10,232 nt of DNA from DASRDE01 sp035652755. GTDB taxonomy: Bacteria > Vulcanimicrobiota > Vulcanimicrobiia > Vulcanimicrobiales > Vulcanimicrobiaceae. Below, piece by piece: positions 1-9,446 of the stretch (position 1 is its first letter; every line of letters begins with the position of its first letter). The DNA is taken from NCBI GenBank assembly GCA_035652755.1, contig DASRDE010000310.1, forward strand, positions 1-10,232, in the 5' to 3' direction. The notes under the pieces are model-generated. The model was not told the DNA's origin and made no database searches. It saw nothing but the letters and a program-made list of their open reading frames with translations. The translations under genes and the position numbers were made by a program.

Positions 1-116
1 TCACCAAGCGTTCCGGCATGAACGAGGCGACGCTCTTTATCATCTGCGGCCTGGGCATGCTCTTCATGGCCGTCATCTTTGCCGGCGGCGCGTACGAATC
101 GACGCGCACCCGGTAA
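1..116 (+). CDS. C-terminus of an unidentified membrane protein (partial)
   Basis: The frame is open from the left edge (first full codon at position 3) to a TAA at 114-116, giving 37 residues. They contain one hydrophobic stretch (LFIICGLGMLFMAVIFAGGA) followed by a short polar, basic tail ending in STRTR. This looks like the last transmembrane helix of an inner-membrane protein, for example a multi-spanning transporter. Too little is present to name a family. The gene faces the minus-strand phosphoesterase and is followed 6 nt after its stop by a strong hairpin terminator, which supports this as a genuine gene end. Confidence 0.6.
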   Translation, partial: TKRSGMNEATLFIICGLGMLFMAVIFAGGAYESTRTR

Positions 117-154
117 AAATACATCGGGGATGCGTGAAGCATCCCCGATTGTTT
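114..154. terminator. Bidirectional intrinsic terminator between convergent genes
   Basis: A perfect 11-bp inverted repeat, ATCGGGGATGC (123-133) and GCATCCCCGAT (139-149), encloses the 5-nt loop GTGAA. On the plus strand it is followed by TGTTT. On the minus strand it is followed by GTATTTTTACC, which has the better T-tract. It sits between the stop of the left-edge plus-strand gene and the stop of the minus-strand phosphoesterase, where a shared terminator is expected. Confidence 0.8.
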
Positions 155-172
155 GGAGCGGGCGCGTTGCCG

Positions 173-1180
173 CTAGGGCAGCAGATCGAACAAATTCGGC
201 TGCAGGTAGGCGCTCTTGCCGAGCGCAGGCAGATTGAAGGCGCCCAAGATCGAGCGCAGCGTCGTATAGTGGTTTGACGGGAGCGCCGATTCCATCGGCA
301 TGCGATAGCGCGGCGTGATGACGATCGCCGCGACGTGTCCGCCTCCGATGGGCGGGGAGAGGCAGCAGCCCAGGTTGCTGGAGTAGTCGTTCTCGTCCCA
401 CGTGATGACGATCGCGGAGTCGGGCGTATAGGCCGCCGAGTGGGTGATGACGTTCACGAGCGCCTTGACGTATTGATCGCCCGCCATAAGCAGCGAATCG
501 TAGTTGCTGCAGGTGGACGTTCCGTGCATGTCATGACATTGATCGGGAACGATGAAGTTAAAATTCGGCGCGAGCGTGGAGCTCGAAAGCGCGCTGCGCA
601 GTTCGGCGAACGTATTGCTCAATCCGACGATGCGCGCGCGGCGCGCCGGGTTCTGGGCGATGTCCTTGAAGTACACGAACGGATTGTGTTTTTGCGCATA
701 CAGCACGGGGCCGTTGGGATTCGTGGGAAACTGCGGTCCGAGATATCCGGGATGCGGCATCGTTTGTTCGAAGACTTCCCAGGTCAAATGCGCCTGCTCG
801 AGCCGATCGACGATGTTCGCACCCTTCGCGACGTCGCACGGAGACTGCGGCGGCTGCGCGTAGCAGCTCGGATTGTCGTCTTGGATACCGAACGTGTCGC
901 CCGAGATGAACGCCAGATAATTCGGCAGACTCGGATGCGTGACGCCGAAATAATACGTCGAGAGACCGTAGTGCGTCGCCAGATATGTGATATACGGCGT
1001 ATCGGGTTGGCCCTGCGCGTTGTCGTGGCCGATGACGTCATCGAATCCATTATTCTCCATCATGATGACGAAGACGCGCCGAAGGTGGTTCGTGGTCGCA
1101 TTAGCGGGTGCCGAAGAGACGAGGAGCGCCGCCAGCAGTGACAGCACGAGCGTCACCGGCACAACAAACCGTCGTTGCAC
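173..1180 (-). CDS. Secreted phosphoesterase (AcpA / phospholipase C-like, PF04185-type)
   Basis: Predicted exported metal-dependent phosphoesterase of 335 aa, in the superfamily of AcpA acid phosphatases and bacterial phospholipases C. Residues 1-28 form a signal peptide: QRRF, a hydrophobic core, then APANA before the predicted cleavage. Family motifs appear in order: VFVIMMENNGFDDVIG (36-51, with the E42-N43 pair typical of metal ligands), THPSLPNYLAFISGD (81-95, the region of the nucleophile), IVPDQCHDMHG (210-220), ITWDENDY (259-266, with D262/E263) and GGGH (279-282). Cysteines C106, C115, C215, C224, C272 and C273 could form disulfides outside the cytoplasm. The start is GTG, with AAAGG 9 nt upstream. 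It lies 90 nt downstream of the secretin gene on the same strand. No convincing promoter or T-tract terminator is visible in that gap, so co-transcription is possible. The true substrate (phosphomonoester, phospholipid or other) cannot be read from the sequence. Confidence 0.85.
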   Translation of the reverse strand: MQRRFVVPVTLVLSLLAALLVSSAPANATTNHLRRVFVIMMENNGFDDVIGHDNAQGQPDTPYITYLATHYGLSTYYFGVTHPSLPNYLAFISGDTFGIQDDNPSCYAQPPQSPCDVAKGANIVDRLEQAHLTWEVFEQTMPHPGYLGPQFPTNPNGPVLYAQKHNPFVYFKDIAQNPARRARIVGLSNTFAELRSALSSSTLAPNFNFIVPDQCHDMHGTSTCSNYDSLLMAGDQYVKALVNVITHSAAYTPDSAIVITWDENDYSSNLGCCLSPPIGGGHVAAIVITPRYRMPMESALPSNHYTTLRSILGAFNLPALGKSAYLQPNLFDLLP

Positions 1181-1270
1181 GGAGTTTCGCCTTTCTTGTT
1201 TGACGAAGGGTTATGCTCTCAGGATGAAATGCGCAAGCTAAATTGAGTTTATAGGCGCGTTGTCGCGCAC

Positions 1271-2722
1271 TTAACGGGTGGCCGGCTTGATAATGTGCGG
1301 GGTAATAATGATGTAGAGGTTGCTCTTCACCGTCATGTCGTGCCGCACGCGGAACAGGCCGCCGATGATTGGCAGGTCGCCTATGCCGGGAATTTTCGAC
1401 AGGTTTTCGATCTCGTTGCTTTGGAGCAGGCCGCCGATCGCGAAGGGCTCCCCGTCGGCGACGGTCGCACTGGTGGTCGCCTGGCGCAGGCTGATCTGCG
1501 GCACGTTGCCCTGCTGCGTCGGCACGTAGGCCGTCACGCTCGAGACTTCCGCAAAGATATGCGAGGTCACAAAGCCGTCGGTCGTGATGCGGGGCTGGAT
1601 CTGCAGATTGACGCCGACGGCGATATAGTTGACCGTCTGCTGCGTGATGGGCGGGCTCCCCGGATACAGGGTCGTCGAGATGATCGGGAGCGCGTCGCCG
1701 GTCAGAATCTGCGCAGAGGTTCCGTTGAGCGCAACTACGCGCGGGGTCGCCAGAATCTGCCCGCCGCCGTGCGCGACGGTGGCAAACAGATTCGCTTGAA
1801 ACTCGGCGCGGAACTGCGGAAGGCCTCCCGATGCCAGCGTTCCGCCTCCGCCGGCCACCGGCGTACCGCTTCCGGCGGTTAAGTCCAAACCGAGATCGTG
1901 GGCCGCCGTCTGCGTCAACTCGACGACTTCGCAGGCGAGCATGACGCCGGGCAGCGGCACGTCGATTTGCGCGATCTCCGCTTTGAGGCGCGCCACTTCG
2001 TCGGGCGTGCCCGAGAGCACGACGGCGTTCAAACGGCGGTCTATCGCGACGTTGTCGTTGATCCGCTCGCCGATGCTTTCGGGCTGCGCGAGCGCCGCCG
2101 AGGGCGCCGTGTACTGCTGCGGCGCCTGCTGTCCGGGCTGAGTGGGCAGCGTGAAGATCGATGCGGCCGGTTGGAACGTGTCATTGGGCGCGATCGTCTG
2201 ACCCGGCACGAGTATTCCAACGACCTCGCTGACGTCGGCGTATTTTAAAGGAACGACTTCGTACGCTGCGCCGGTCGAGGCGGCTGGCTGGGAGATCGGC
2301 CGCGCCGCCGCCGCGTGCGGAGCGGGCAGGCGCGCAACGGGCCCGATCACCACCGAGATCGTGTTTGCGGACGAGGCGCTAAAGACTTGCGCTACGTCGA
2401 CGAGCGAGATGAACACGTCCAGCTCGGTCGCGGCGCTCGAAACGCGGACGGACTGGATCGCATCGACGCCGGCATAGAGTGCGGGCAACGTTGCCGCGCG
2501 CGCCGTTTGCGGGAGCACCAGCGTCACGGTCCGCGTTCCGATGCCGTTGACGTGCCATCCCGCTGGAGGCGGGCCGGCAAACGTCAACGTCACGAGCGTA
2601 TTACCGCCCGTCGAGCGCTCGACGCGGATGCCGGCCAAGTTCGACGCCGCATCGGCAGCGGGTGCGCAGAATAAAACGAGCAGTCCGGAGAGAAAAAGCG
2701 CGGCCGCGTGAATCCACTTCAC
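1271..2722 (-). CDS. AMIN-domain secretin (PilQ/GspD-like outer-membrane channel)
   Basis: Secretins form multimeric outer-membrane pores for type IV pili, type II secretion or competence. This 483-aa protein has a signal peptide (1 to about 25, ending APAADA) and an AMIN-like beta domain (about 29-125). An N1/secretin-N-type region (about 153-258) contains YEVVPLKYADVSEVV and RLNAVVLSGTPDEVARL, interrupted by a Pro/Gln-rich linker (about 180-220). The C-terminal secretin core (about 300-480) includes GEPFAIGGLL and KIPGIGDLPIIGGLFR. The AMIN domain favours PilQ over GspD, although PilQ proteins are usually longer. No pilM/N/O/P neighbour is present here. The start is GTG: the next in-frame codon upstream of note is a TAA 24 nt before it (2747-2749), and there is no other start before the signal peptide. 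No good Shine-Dalgarno is visible. The start codon lies inside the hairpin that appears to terminate rpoB, which may limit expression. Confidence 0.85.
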   Translation of the reverse strand: MKWIHAAALFLSGLLVLFCAPAADAASNLAGIRVERSTGGNTLVTLTFAGPPPAGWHVNGIGTRTVTLVLPQTARAATLPALYAGVDAIQSVRVSSAATELDVFISLVDVAQVFSASSANTISVVIGPVARLPAPHAAAARPISQPAASTGAAYEVVPLKYADVSEVVGILVPGQTIAPNDTFQPAASIFTLPTQPGQQAPQQYTAPSAALAQPESIGERINDNVAIDRRLNAVVLSGTPDEVARLKAEIAQIDVPLPGVMLACEVVELTQTAAHDLGLDLTAGSGTPVAGGGGTLASGGLPQFRAEFQANLFATVAHGGGQILATPRVVALNGTSAQILTGDALPIISTTLYPGSPPITQQTVNYIAVGVNLQIQPRITTDGFVTSHIFAEVSSVTAYVPTQQGNVPQISLRQATTSATVADGEPFAIGGLLQSNEIENLSKIPGIGDLPIIGGLFRVRHDMTVKSNLYIIITPHIIKPATR

Positions 2723-2729
2723 GCGGCCG
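2690..2729 (-). terminator. Intrinsic terminator of rpoB, overlapping the secretin start
   Basis: A perfect 12-bp inverted repeat, CGGCCGCGTGAA (2701-2712) and TTCACGCGGCCG (2718-2729), has a 5-nt loop. Read on the minus strand it is followed by CGCTTTTTCT, so the T5 run begins 3 nt after the stem. It begins 37 nt after the rpoB stop codon, the normal place for a Rho-independent terminator. The GTG start of the secretin (2720-2722) lies in the 5' arm, and the hairpin encodes the first residues of its signal peptide. Confidence 0.75.
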
Positions 2730-2766
2730 AGATTACCAGCTTCGAATTATTGTTTACTTAAGAACG

Positions 2767-6681
<3,915 letters not shown>

Positions 6682-6736
6682 CAGTTCTTTTCTCTCTCAA
6701 CCAGAAATGGATGCGCAATTCGCTTCCGCGCACGCT

Positions 6737-6783
6737 AAAAAGAACGAGACCTCCACTGCCGCTGTGGATAACTCGTCCTTCTT
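6737..6783 (-). promoter_or_regulatory. Structured leader hairpin, possible attenuator, upstream of rpoB
   Basis: On the minus strand, AAGAAGGACGAG (6783-6772) can pair with CTCGTTCTTTTT (6748-6737) over 12 positions with two G-U wobbles. Inside the 23-nt loop, TCCAC and GTGGA can form a second 5-bp stem. In a shorter version of the fold, GGACGAG pairs with CTCGTTC and leaves TTTTT directly after the stem, which resembles an intrinsic terminator. The element lies in the predicted 5' untranslated leader, 55 nt before the rpoB start codon. The pairing is read by eye; no folding energy was computed. Confidence 0.45.
6763..6771 (-). promoter_or_regulatory. Perfect DnaA-box 9-mer in the rpoB leader
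   Basis: The minus strand reads TTATCCACA, identical to the consensus DnaA box. An AT-rich stretch (TTTATATATATGCCTTTAT, 6782-6800) lies next to it. Only one box is seen, so this is not an origin. A single 9-mer match in a window of this size is also possible by chance. If bound, it would lie downstream of the predicted rpoB transcription start. Confidence 0.35.
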
Positions 6784-6822
6784 TATATATATGCCTTTAT
6801 CGGGCGCGGGGCATAGGCAAGC

Positions 6823-6851
6823 ATTATAGCACCACGCCCCCCGGCGGTCAA
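6823..6851 (-). promoter_or_regulatory. Sigma70-type promoter of rpoB
   Basis: On the minus strand, TTGACC (6851-6846) is followed after exactly 17 nt by TATAAT (6828-6823). This is one mismatch from the consensus -35, with a perfect -10 and optimal spacing. Transcription would start near 6815-6817, leaving a leader of about 135 nt before the rpoB ATG at 6681. It lies just past the stop of the small upstream ORF (6892), so rpoB appears to have a promoter of its own. Confidence 0.8.
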
Positions 6852-6891
6852 ACCTCGTCGAAGCCGGCCCTCGAAAACGCCGCTTGCTTGG

Positions 6892-7059
6892 CTAGCAGGA
6901 CGGCGGAACGGGGACCGTGATGCGGATCTTCCGGCGGAAGCCGCGGTCGCCGCGTGCGATGGCGCCGGCCATCAGGCTGCCGATCGCGCCGATCGGCAAG
7001 AATGAAAGCCAGAGCGCCAAGACTTGAAGCCCGTACGGGTGTCCAACTGTCGAATGCAT
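6892..7059 (-). CDS. Small predicted membrane protein, 55 aa
   Basis: This ORF of 55 codons plus TAG starts at an ATG (7059-7057). AAGG lies 7 nt upstream as a Shine-Dalgarno. The product begins MHSTVGHPYGLQ, has one hydrophobic segment (about 13-35, VLALWLSFLPIGAIGSLMAG within it) and then a basic stretch (ARGDRGFRRKIR, 35-46) that fits the positive-inside rule for a single-pass inner-membrane protein. By my count about 45 of 55 third codon positions are G or C, the bias expected of real genes here. It ends 41 nt before the rpoB promoter and is on the same strand. I do not recognise a family. The longer overlapping minus-strand frame here (6848-7183) is Arg/Pro-rich and looks like a shadow. 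Confidence 0.6.
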   Translation of the reverse strand: MHSTVGHPYGLQVLALWLSFLPIGAIGSLMAGAIARGDRGFRRKIRITVPVPPSC

Positions 7060-7203
7060 ATCTACGCCTTATAACGCGCTCGGACGCTTGTTGGATGCAG
7101 CAAAGGAAGCAGAGCGGGCGGATTTGCGTTAAGTTTGCGCGAGCCGGGTTTACCGGCAACCGCGGCGGGAACGACTTGGGCAATTGGAGGCGATGCCCAA
7201 AGG

Positions 7204-7545
7204 GTGAAATGGTCGGTCGACTGCGCTGACGCGTACGCGCTCGCGCGAACGCGGCACGCGGTAATAGAAGAACTCCGGCATCTGTGCGGCGACGCCGATC
7301 TCTTCGTCGTCGAGTCCGTACTGGGGGAGCTGCTCAGCGCGGAGATGGGTCGCGGACACGTCGCGCTGGCCGTCGCCATCGAGCGCGCGCGGGAAGGCCC
7401 CAGCATCCACATCTACACCCAGGGGCGCCACGGCAACAGCACGCACGGCGAGCTGCGTGAAGCAATCCTGCGGAATTCGCGCGTGCCCATGTCGATCGAG
7501 GTCAGTCCGCAGGGAACGCACGTCGCGCTGCGGCCTCCACGATAG
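7204..7545 (+). CDS. GHKL (RsbW-like) anti-sigma-type protein with degenerate ATP site
   Basis: Of 113 aa, residues 2-50 follow the layout of RsbW-type serine kinase/anti-sigma proteins: KWSVDCADAYALARTRHAV, then helix ESVLGELLSAE (37-47), then strand HVALAVAIE. The ending SPQGTHVALR also fits the last beta strand of the fold. In active members the helix reads E-x-x-x-N. Here E42 is kept but the Asn position is Ala46. The later D-x-G-x-G box is replaced by YTQGRHG. ATP binding is therefore doubtful, and a binding or regulatory role is inferred. GTG at 7204 is chosen because GGAGG lies 13 nt upstream (7186-7190). A TTG at 7135 would add 23 low-complexity residues without a ribosome site. It is the only complete plus-strand gene here. 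The family call is moderate because the fold was judged by pattern only. Confidence 0.6.
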   Translation: MKWSVDCADAYALARTRHAVIEELRHLCGDADLFVVESVLGELLSAEMGRGHVALAVAIERAREGPSIHIYTQGRHGNSTHGELREAILRNSRVPMSIEVSPQGTHVALRPPR

Positions 7546-7548
7546 GCT

Positions 7549-7728
7549 TTAGGAGGCGATCGCCTTCTTGGTTACGCGCGGCTCCAGGAGCTGCGTGCGC
7601 GCGTGCACAGCCACTGTCCGTGTATGAGGCTGCTCAAGCGCCGATGCTTGAACGCGTGGAACGACGCGATGCGGATCGCGCGCAGCAGGCGGTAGCGCGG
7701 CGTGCACCTGAAGATCGACGAGCGGCAA
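7549..7728 (-). CDS. Possible small protein, 59 aa, unknown function
   Basis: A minus-strand frame from TTG (7728) to TAA (7549) has GGAG 5 nt before the start and an extended -10 promoter about 40 nt upstream. The product is soluble-looking, starts PLVDLQVHAALPPAARD and ends LLEPRVTKKAIAS. Its stop is 3 nt from the stop of the convergent GHKL-like gene. The same frame is open further upstream without an ATG. A competing frame, 7572-7757 on the same strand, has an ATG and about 90% G/C at third positions, but its product is Arg/Ser/Cys-rich like a shadow frame. The plus strand also shows a coding-like base pattern here with in-frame stops. Which frame, if any, is translated is open. Confidence 0.35.
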   Translation of the reverse strand: MPLVDLQVHAALPPAARDPHRVVPRVQASALEQPHTRTVAVHARTQLLEPRVTKKAIAS

Positions 7729-7770
7729 CGCCGCTCCGGTACGAACGTCATCGTCATACGAAACAGTACT

Positions 7771-7779
7771 AGTATAGCA
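7771..7779 (-). promoter_or_regulatory. Extended -10 promoter
   Basis: The minus strand reads TGCTATACT, matching TGnTATAaT with one mismatch. No good -35 is visible; the expected position lies in GC-rich sequence just after the marC-family stop. It would start a transcript near 7764 towards the possible small gene at 7549-7728, independent of the upstream yqjG-marC pair. Confidence 0.4.
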
Positions 7780-7805
7780 CAATCCCGCCCCCTCGGAGCG
7801 GCGGC

Positions 7806-8438
7806 TTACCGTTTGAACAACTGCGTCTGCGCCAGCCCGTTGAGCACGAATTGGACGGCGAGCGCCGCAAGGATGATGCCCAGCAGGCGCGTGACCACGT
7901 GTATTCCCGTGCTGCCGATCACATGCTGAAACCGCGTGGCGCCGCGCATAAAAAGCCACGTGATGAAGAGCGCCGCCGCGCACGCGGCAGCGACGACCGC
8001 CAGCCGCGGCCCGTCATTTCGCGCAAGGTTCACCAGCAGCATCACGGTTGCGATCGTGCCCGGGCCGGCGATCATCGGGATCGCCAACGGAAAGACTGCG
8101 GGGTTCTCGGTCAGCGCCGCTTCGCGCTCTTCCTCGGCCGTTCGTTTGGCGCCGGTTGGACGCGCGAACAGCATGTCGATGGCGATCAGCAAAAGCAAAA
8201 TGCCGCCGGCTATCAGGAATGCGGGAAGCGTGATCCCTAAGTAGTGCAGCAACGGCCGTCCGATAATGCCCATCACCGCCATCACGACCGCCGCGACCAG
8301 CACAGCTTGATCGACGATCTTGGGACGCCGCTCGGCCGGGAGCCCGACCGTCGCCGCCAGCGTCAGCGGAATCATCCCGATCGGATCGATGATGGTAAAC
8401 GCCGTAGCAAAGCACGTCAGCGCGAACTTCCAATCCAT
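7806..8438 (-). CDS. MarC family integral membrane protein
   Basis: This 210-aa polytopic membrane protein belongs to the MarC/UPF0056 family (PF01914 type), usual length about 200-220. Six hydrophobic segments are visible at about 6-26, 44-64, 70-91, 114-136, 146-166 and 182-202. The signature motifs are IDPIGMIPL (17-25) and FPLAIPMIAGPGTIATV (116-132). A charged cytoplasmic-type loop (ARPTGAKRTAEEEREAAL, 92-109) separates the two halves, a layout suggesting an internal duplication. The family's biochemical role is unresolved; the early link of MarC to multiple antibiotic resistance was not upheld, so no substrate is assigned. The ATG start lies 5 nt after the stop of the hydroquinone reductase gene, with GAGCTGAG overlapping that gene's end as ribosome site. 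The two are almost certainly co-transcribed. Confidence 0.92.
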   Translation of the reverse strand: MDWKFALTCFATAFTIIDPIGMIPLTLAATVGLPAERRPKIVDQAVLVAAVVMAVMGIIGRPLLHYLGITLPAFLIAGGILLLLIAIDMLFARPTGAKRTAEEEREAALTENPAVFPLAIPMIAGPGTIATVMLLVNLARNDGPRLAVVAAACAAALFITWLFMRGATRFQHVIGSTGIHVVTRLLGIILAALAVQFVLNGLAQTQLFKR

Positions 8439-8443
8439 CGCGC

Positions 8444-9412
8444 TCAGCTCAGCCGTTCGCGTCCGTGCGGCGAGTCAAAATCCAGTTCGGGGCCGATCGG
8501 CACGATGCGCGTCGGATTGATGTCGTCGTGAGTGTAGTAGTAGTGGCGCTTGATGTGATCCAAGTTGACCGTCTCGCCGGCGCCGCGGTACTGATAGAGA
8601 TCGCGCAGGTATCCCCACAGATTCGAATAGTCGACGATGCGCCGCACATTGCACTTAAAATGCCCGTAATACACGGCATCGAAGCGAACGAGCGTCACGA
8701 AGGTGCGCCAATCCGTTTCGACCGGATGCCCGGCGATCAAGTACCGGCGCTGGGCGAGACGGCGTTCCAGCGCGTCCAGCGTCTTGAAGACTTGGCGCGC
8801 GGCATCCTCGTACGCCGCCTGCGACGTCGCAAACCCTGCCCTATAGACGCCGTTGTTGAACGTCTGATAGATCCATTCGTTGAGGCTTTCGATCTCTTCG
8901 CGGTGCTGCGCGGGGTAGAGATCGACCACGTCCGCGCCGCCCGCTGCACCCCGGAACGACGTCTCGAACATGCGCATGATGTCGTCGTCCGAGTTGCTGA
9001 CGATTTGATGCGTCTGCTTGTCCCAGAGAACGGGAACCGTAACCCGAGCGGCATAGGACGGATCCGTGGCCGTATAGGCTTCCCGCAGATACTCAAAGCC
9101 GTTGACCGGATCGCCGGTGGCTCCCGGAACAAGGCGAAACGCCCAGCCGTGCTCTTCGTCGCGGACCGGATCGACGACGCTCATTCCGATCGCTTCTTCC
9201 AGATGCATGAGCTTGCGCACGATAATCGTGCGATGCGCCCAAGGACATGCGAGCGAGACGTACAGGTGGTAGCGGCCCGCGACCGCCGGGAACTCCGAGC
9301 TCCCGTCGGACGTGACCCACCGGCGGAACGCATCCTCTTGCCGAACGAATTGCCCCTCCTGCGTCTGCTCGGCGGGAAACTGCGCCTTTACTGTGCTGCC
9401 CATGCGCGTCAT
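8444..9412 (-). CDS. yqjG: Glutathionyl-hydroquinone reductase (Xi-class GST)
   Basis: Cytosolic enzyme of the YqjG/ECM4/PcpF family, which reduces glutathionyl-hydroquinones to hydroquinones using glutathione. The length of 322 aa is typical. The N-terminal thioredoxin-like half contains GRYHLYVSLACPWAHRT (46-62), with catalytic C56 in the family's CPWAHR motif, and the substrate-loop Trp at 32 (RRWVTSDG). The helical C-terminal half has the family-specific tail: YYGHFKCNVRRIVDY, then NLDHIKRHYYYTHDDINP and IVPIGPELDF. A second ATG 9 nt into the gene (MGSTVK) is an equally plausible start, since neither has a clear Shine-Dalgarno. It is 34 nt downstream of the propeller gene and 5 nt upstream of the marC-family gene. 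Its presence implies glutathione or a similar thiol in this organism. Confidence 0.93.
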   Translation of the reverse strand: MTRMGSTVKAQFPAEQTQEGQFVRQEDAFRRWVTSDGSSEFPAVAGRYHLYVSLACPWAHRTIIVRKLMHLEEAIGMSVVDPVRDEEHGWAFRLVPGATGDPVNGFEYLREAYTATDPSYAARVTVPVLWDKQTHQIVSNSDDDIMRMFETSFRGAAGGADVVDLYPAQHREEIESLNEWIYQTFNNGVYRAGFATSQAAYEDAARQVFKTLDALERRLAQRRYLIAGHPVETDWRTFVTLVRFDAVYYGHFKCNVRRIVDYSNLWGYLRDLYQYRGAGETVNLDHIKRHYYYTHDDINPTRIVPIGPELDFDSPHGRERLS

Positions 9413-9446
9413 AACCGCGCCGCGCTGGGAGCGGTTTCTCGATTCG

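Noticed and set aside
335..1141. A 268-codon plus-strand ORF opposite the phosphoesterase
   Set aside because: It is an Arg/Val/Asp-rich shadow of a gene with signal peptide, ribosome site and full family motifs.
1240..1273. GCGCG/CGCGC hairpin after the secretin stop as a terminator
   Set aside because: The stem is only 5 bp, close to the stop, and has no T-tract on the minus strand.
2700..2760. Lipoprotein signal at Cys19 of the secretin
   Set aside because: The residues before the Cys (LVLF) do not fit a lipobox, and an ordinary signal-peptidase site (ADA) follows.
6763..6800. Replication origin suggested by the DnaA box and AT-rich tract
   Set aside because: There is only one box, no box cluster and no dnaA/dnaN/gidA neighbour. 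It sits inside the rpoB leader.
6848..7183. A 111-codon minus-strand ORF upstream of rpoB
   Set aside because: It overlaps the rpoB -35 element and the better-supported 55-aa ORF in another frame. The product is Arg/Pro-rich with no recognisable domain.
7777..7808. CCGCC/GGCGG hairpin after the marC-family stop as a terminator
   Set aside because: The stem is short, the loop is large and GC-rich, and no T-run follows.
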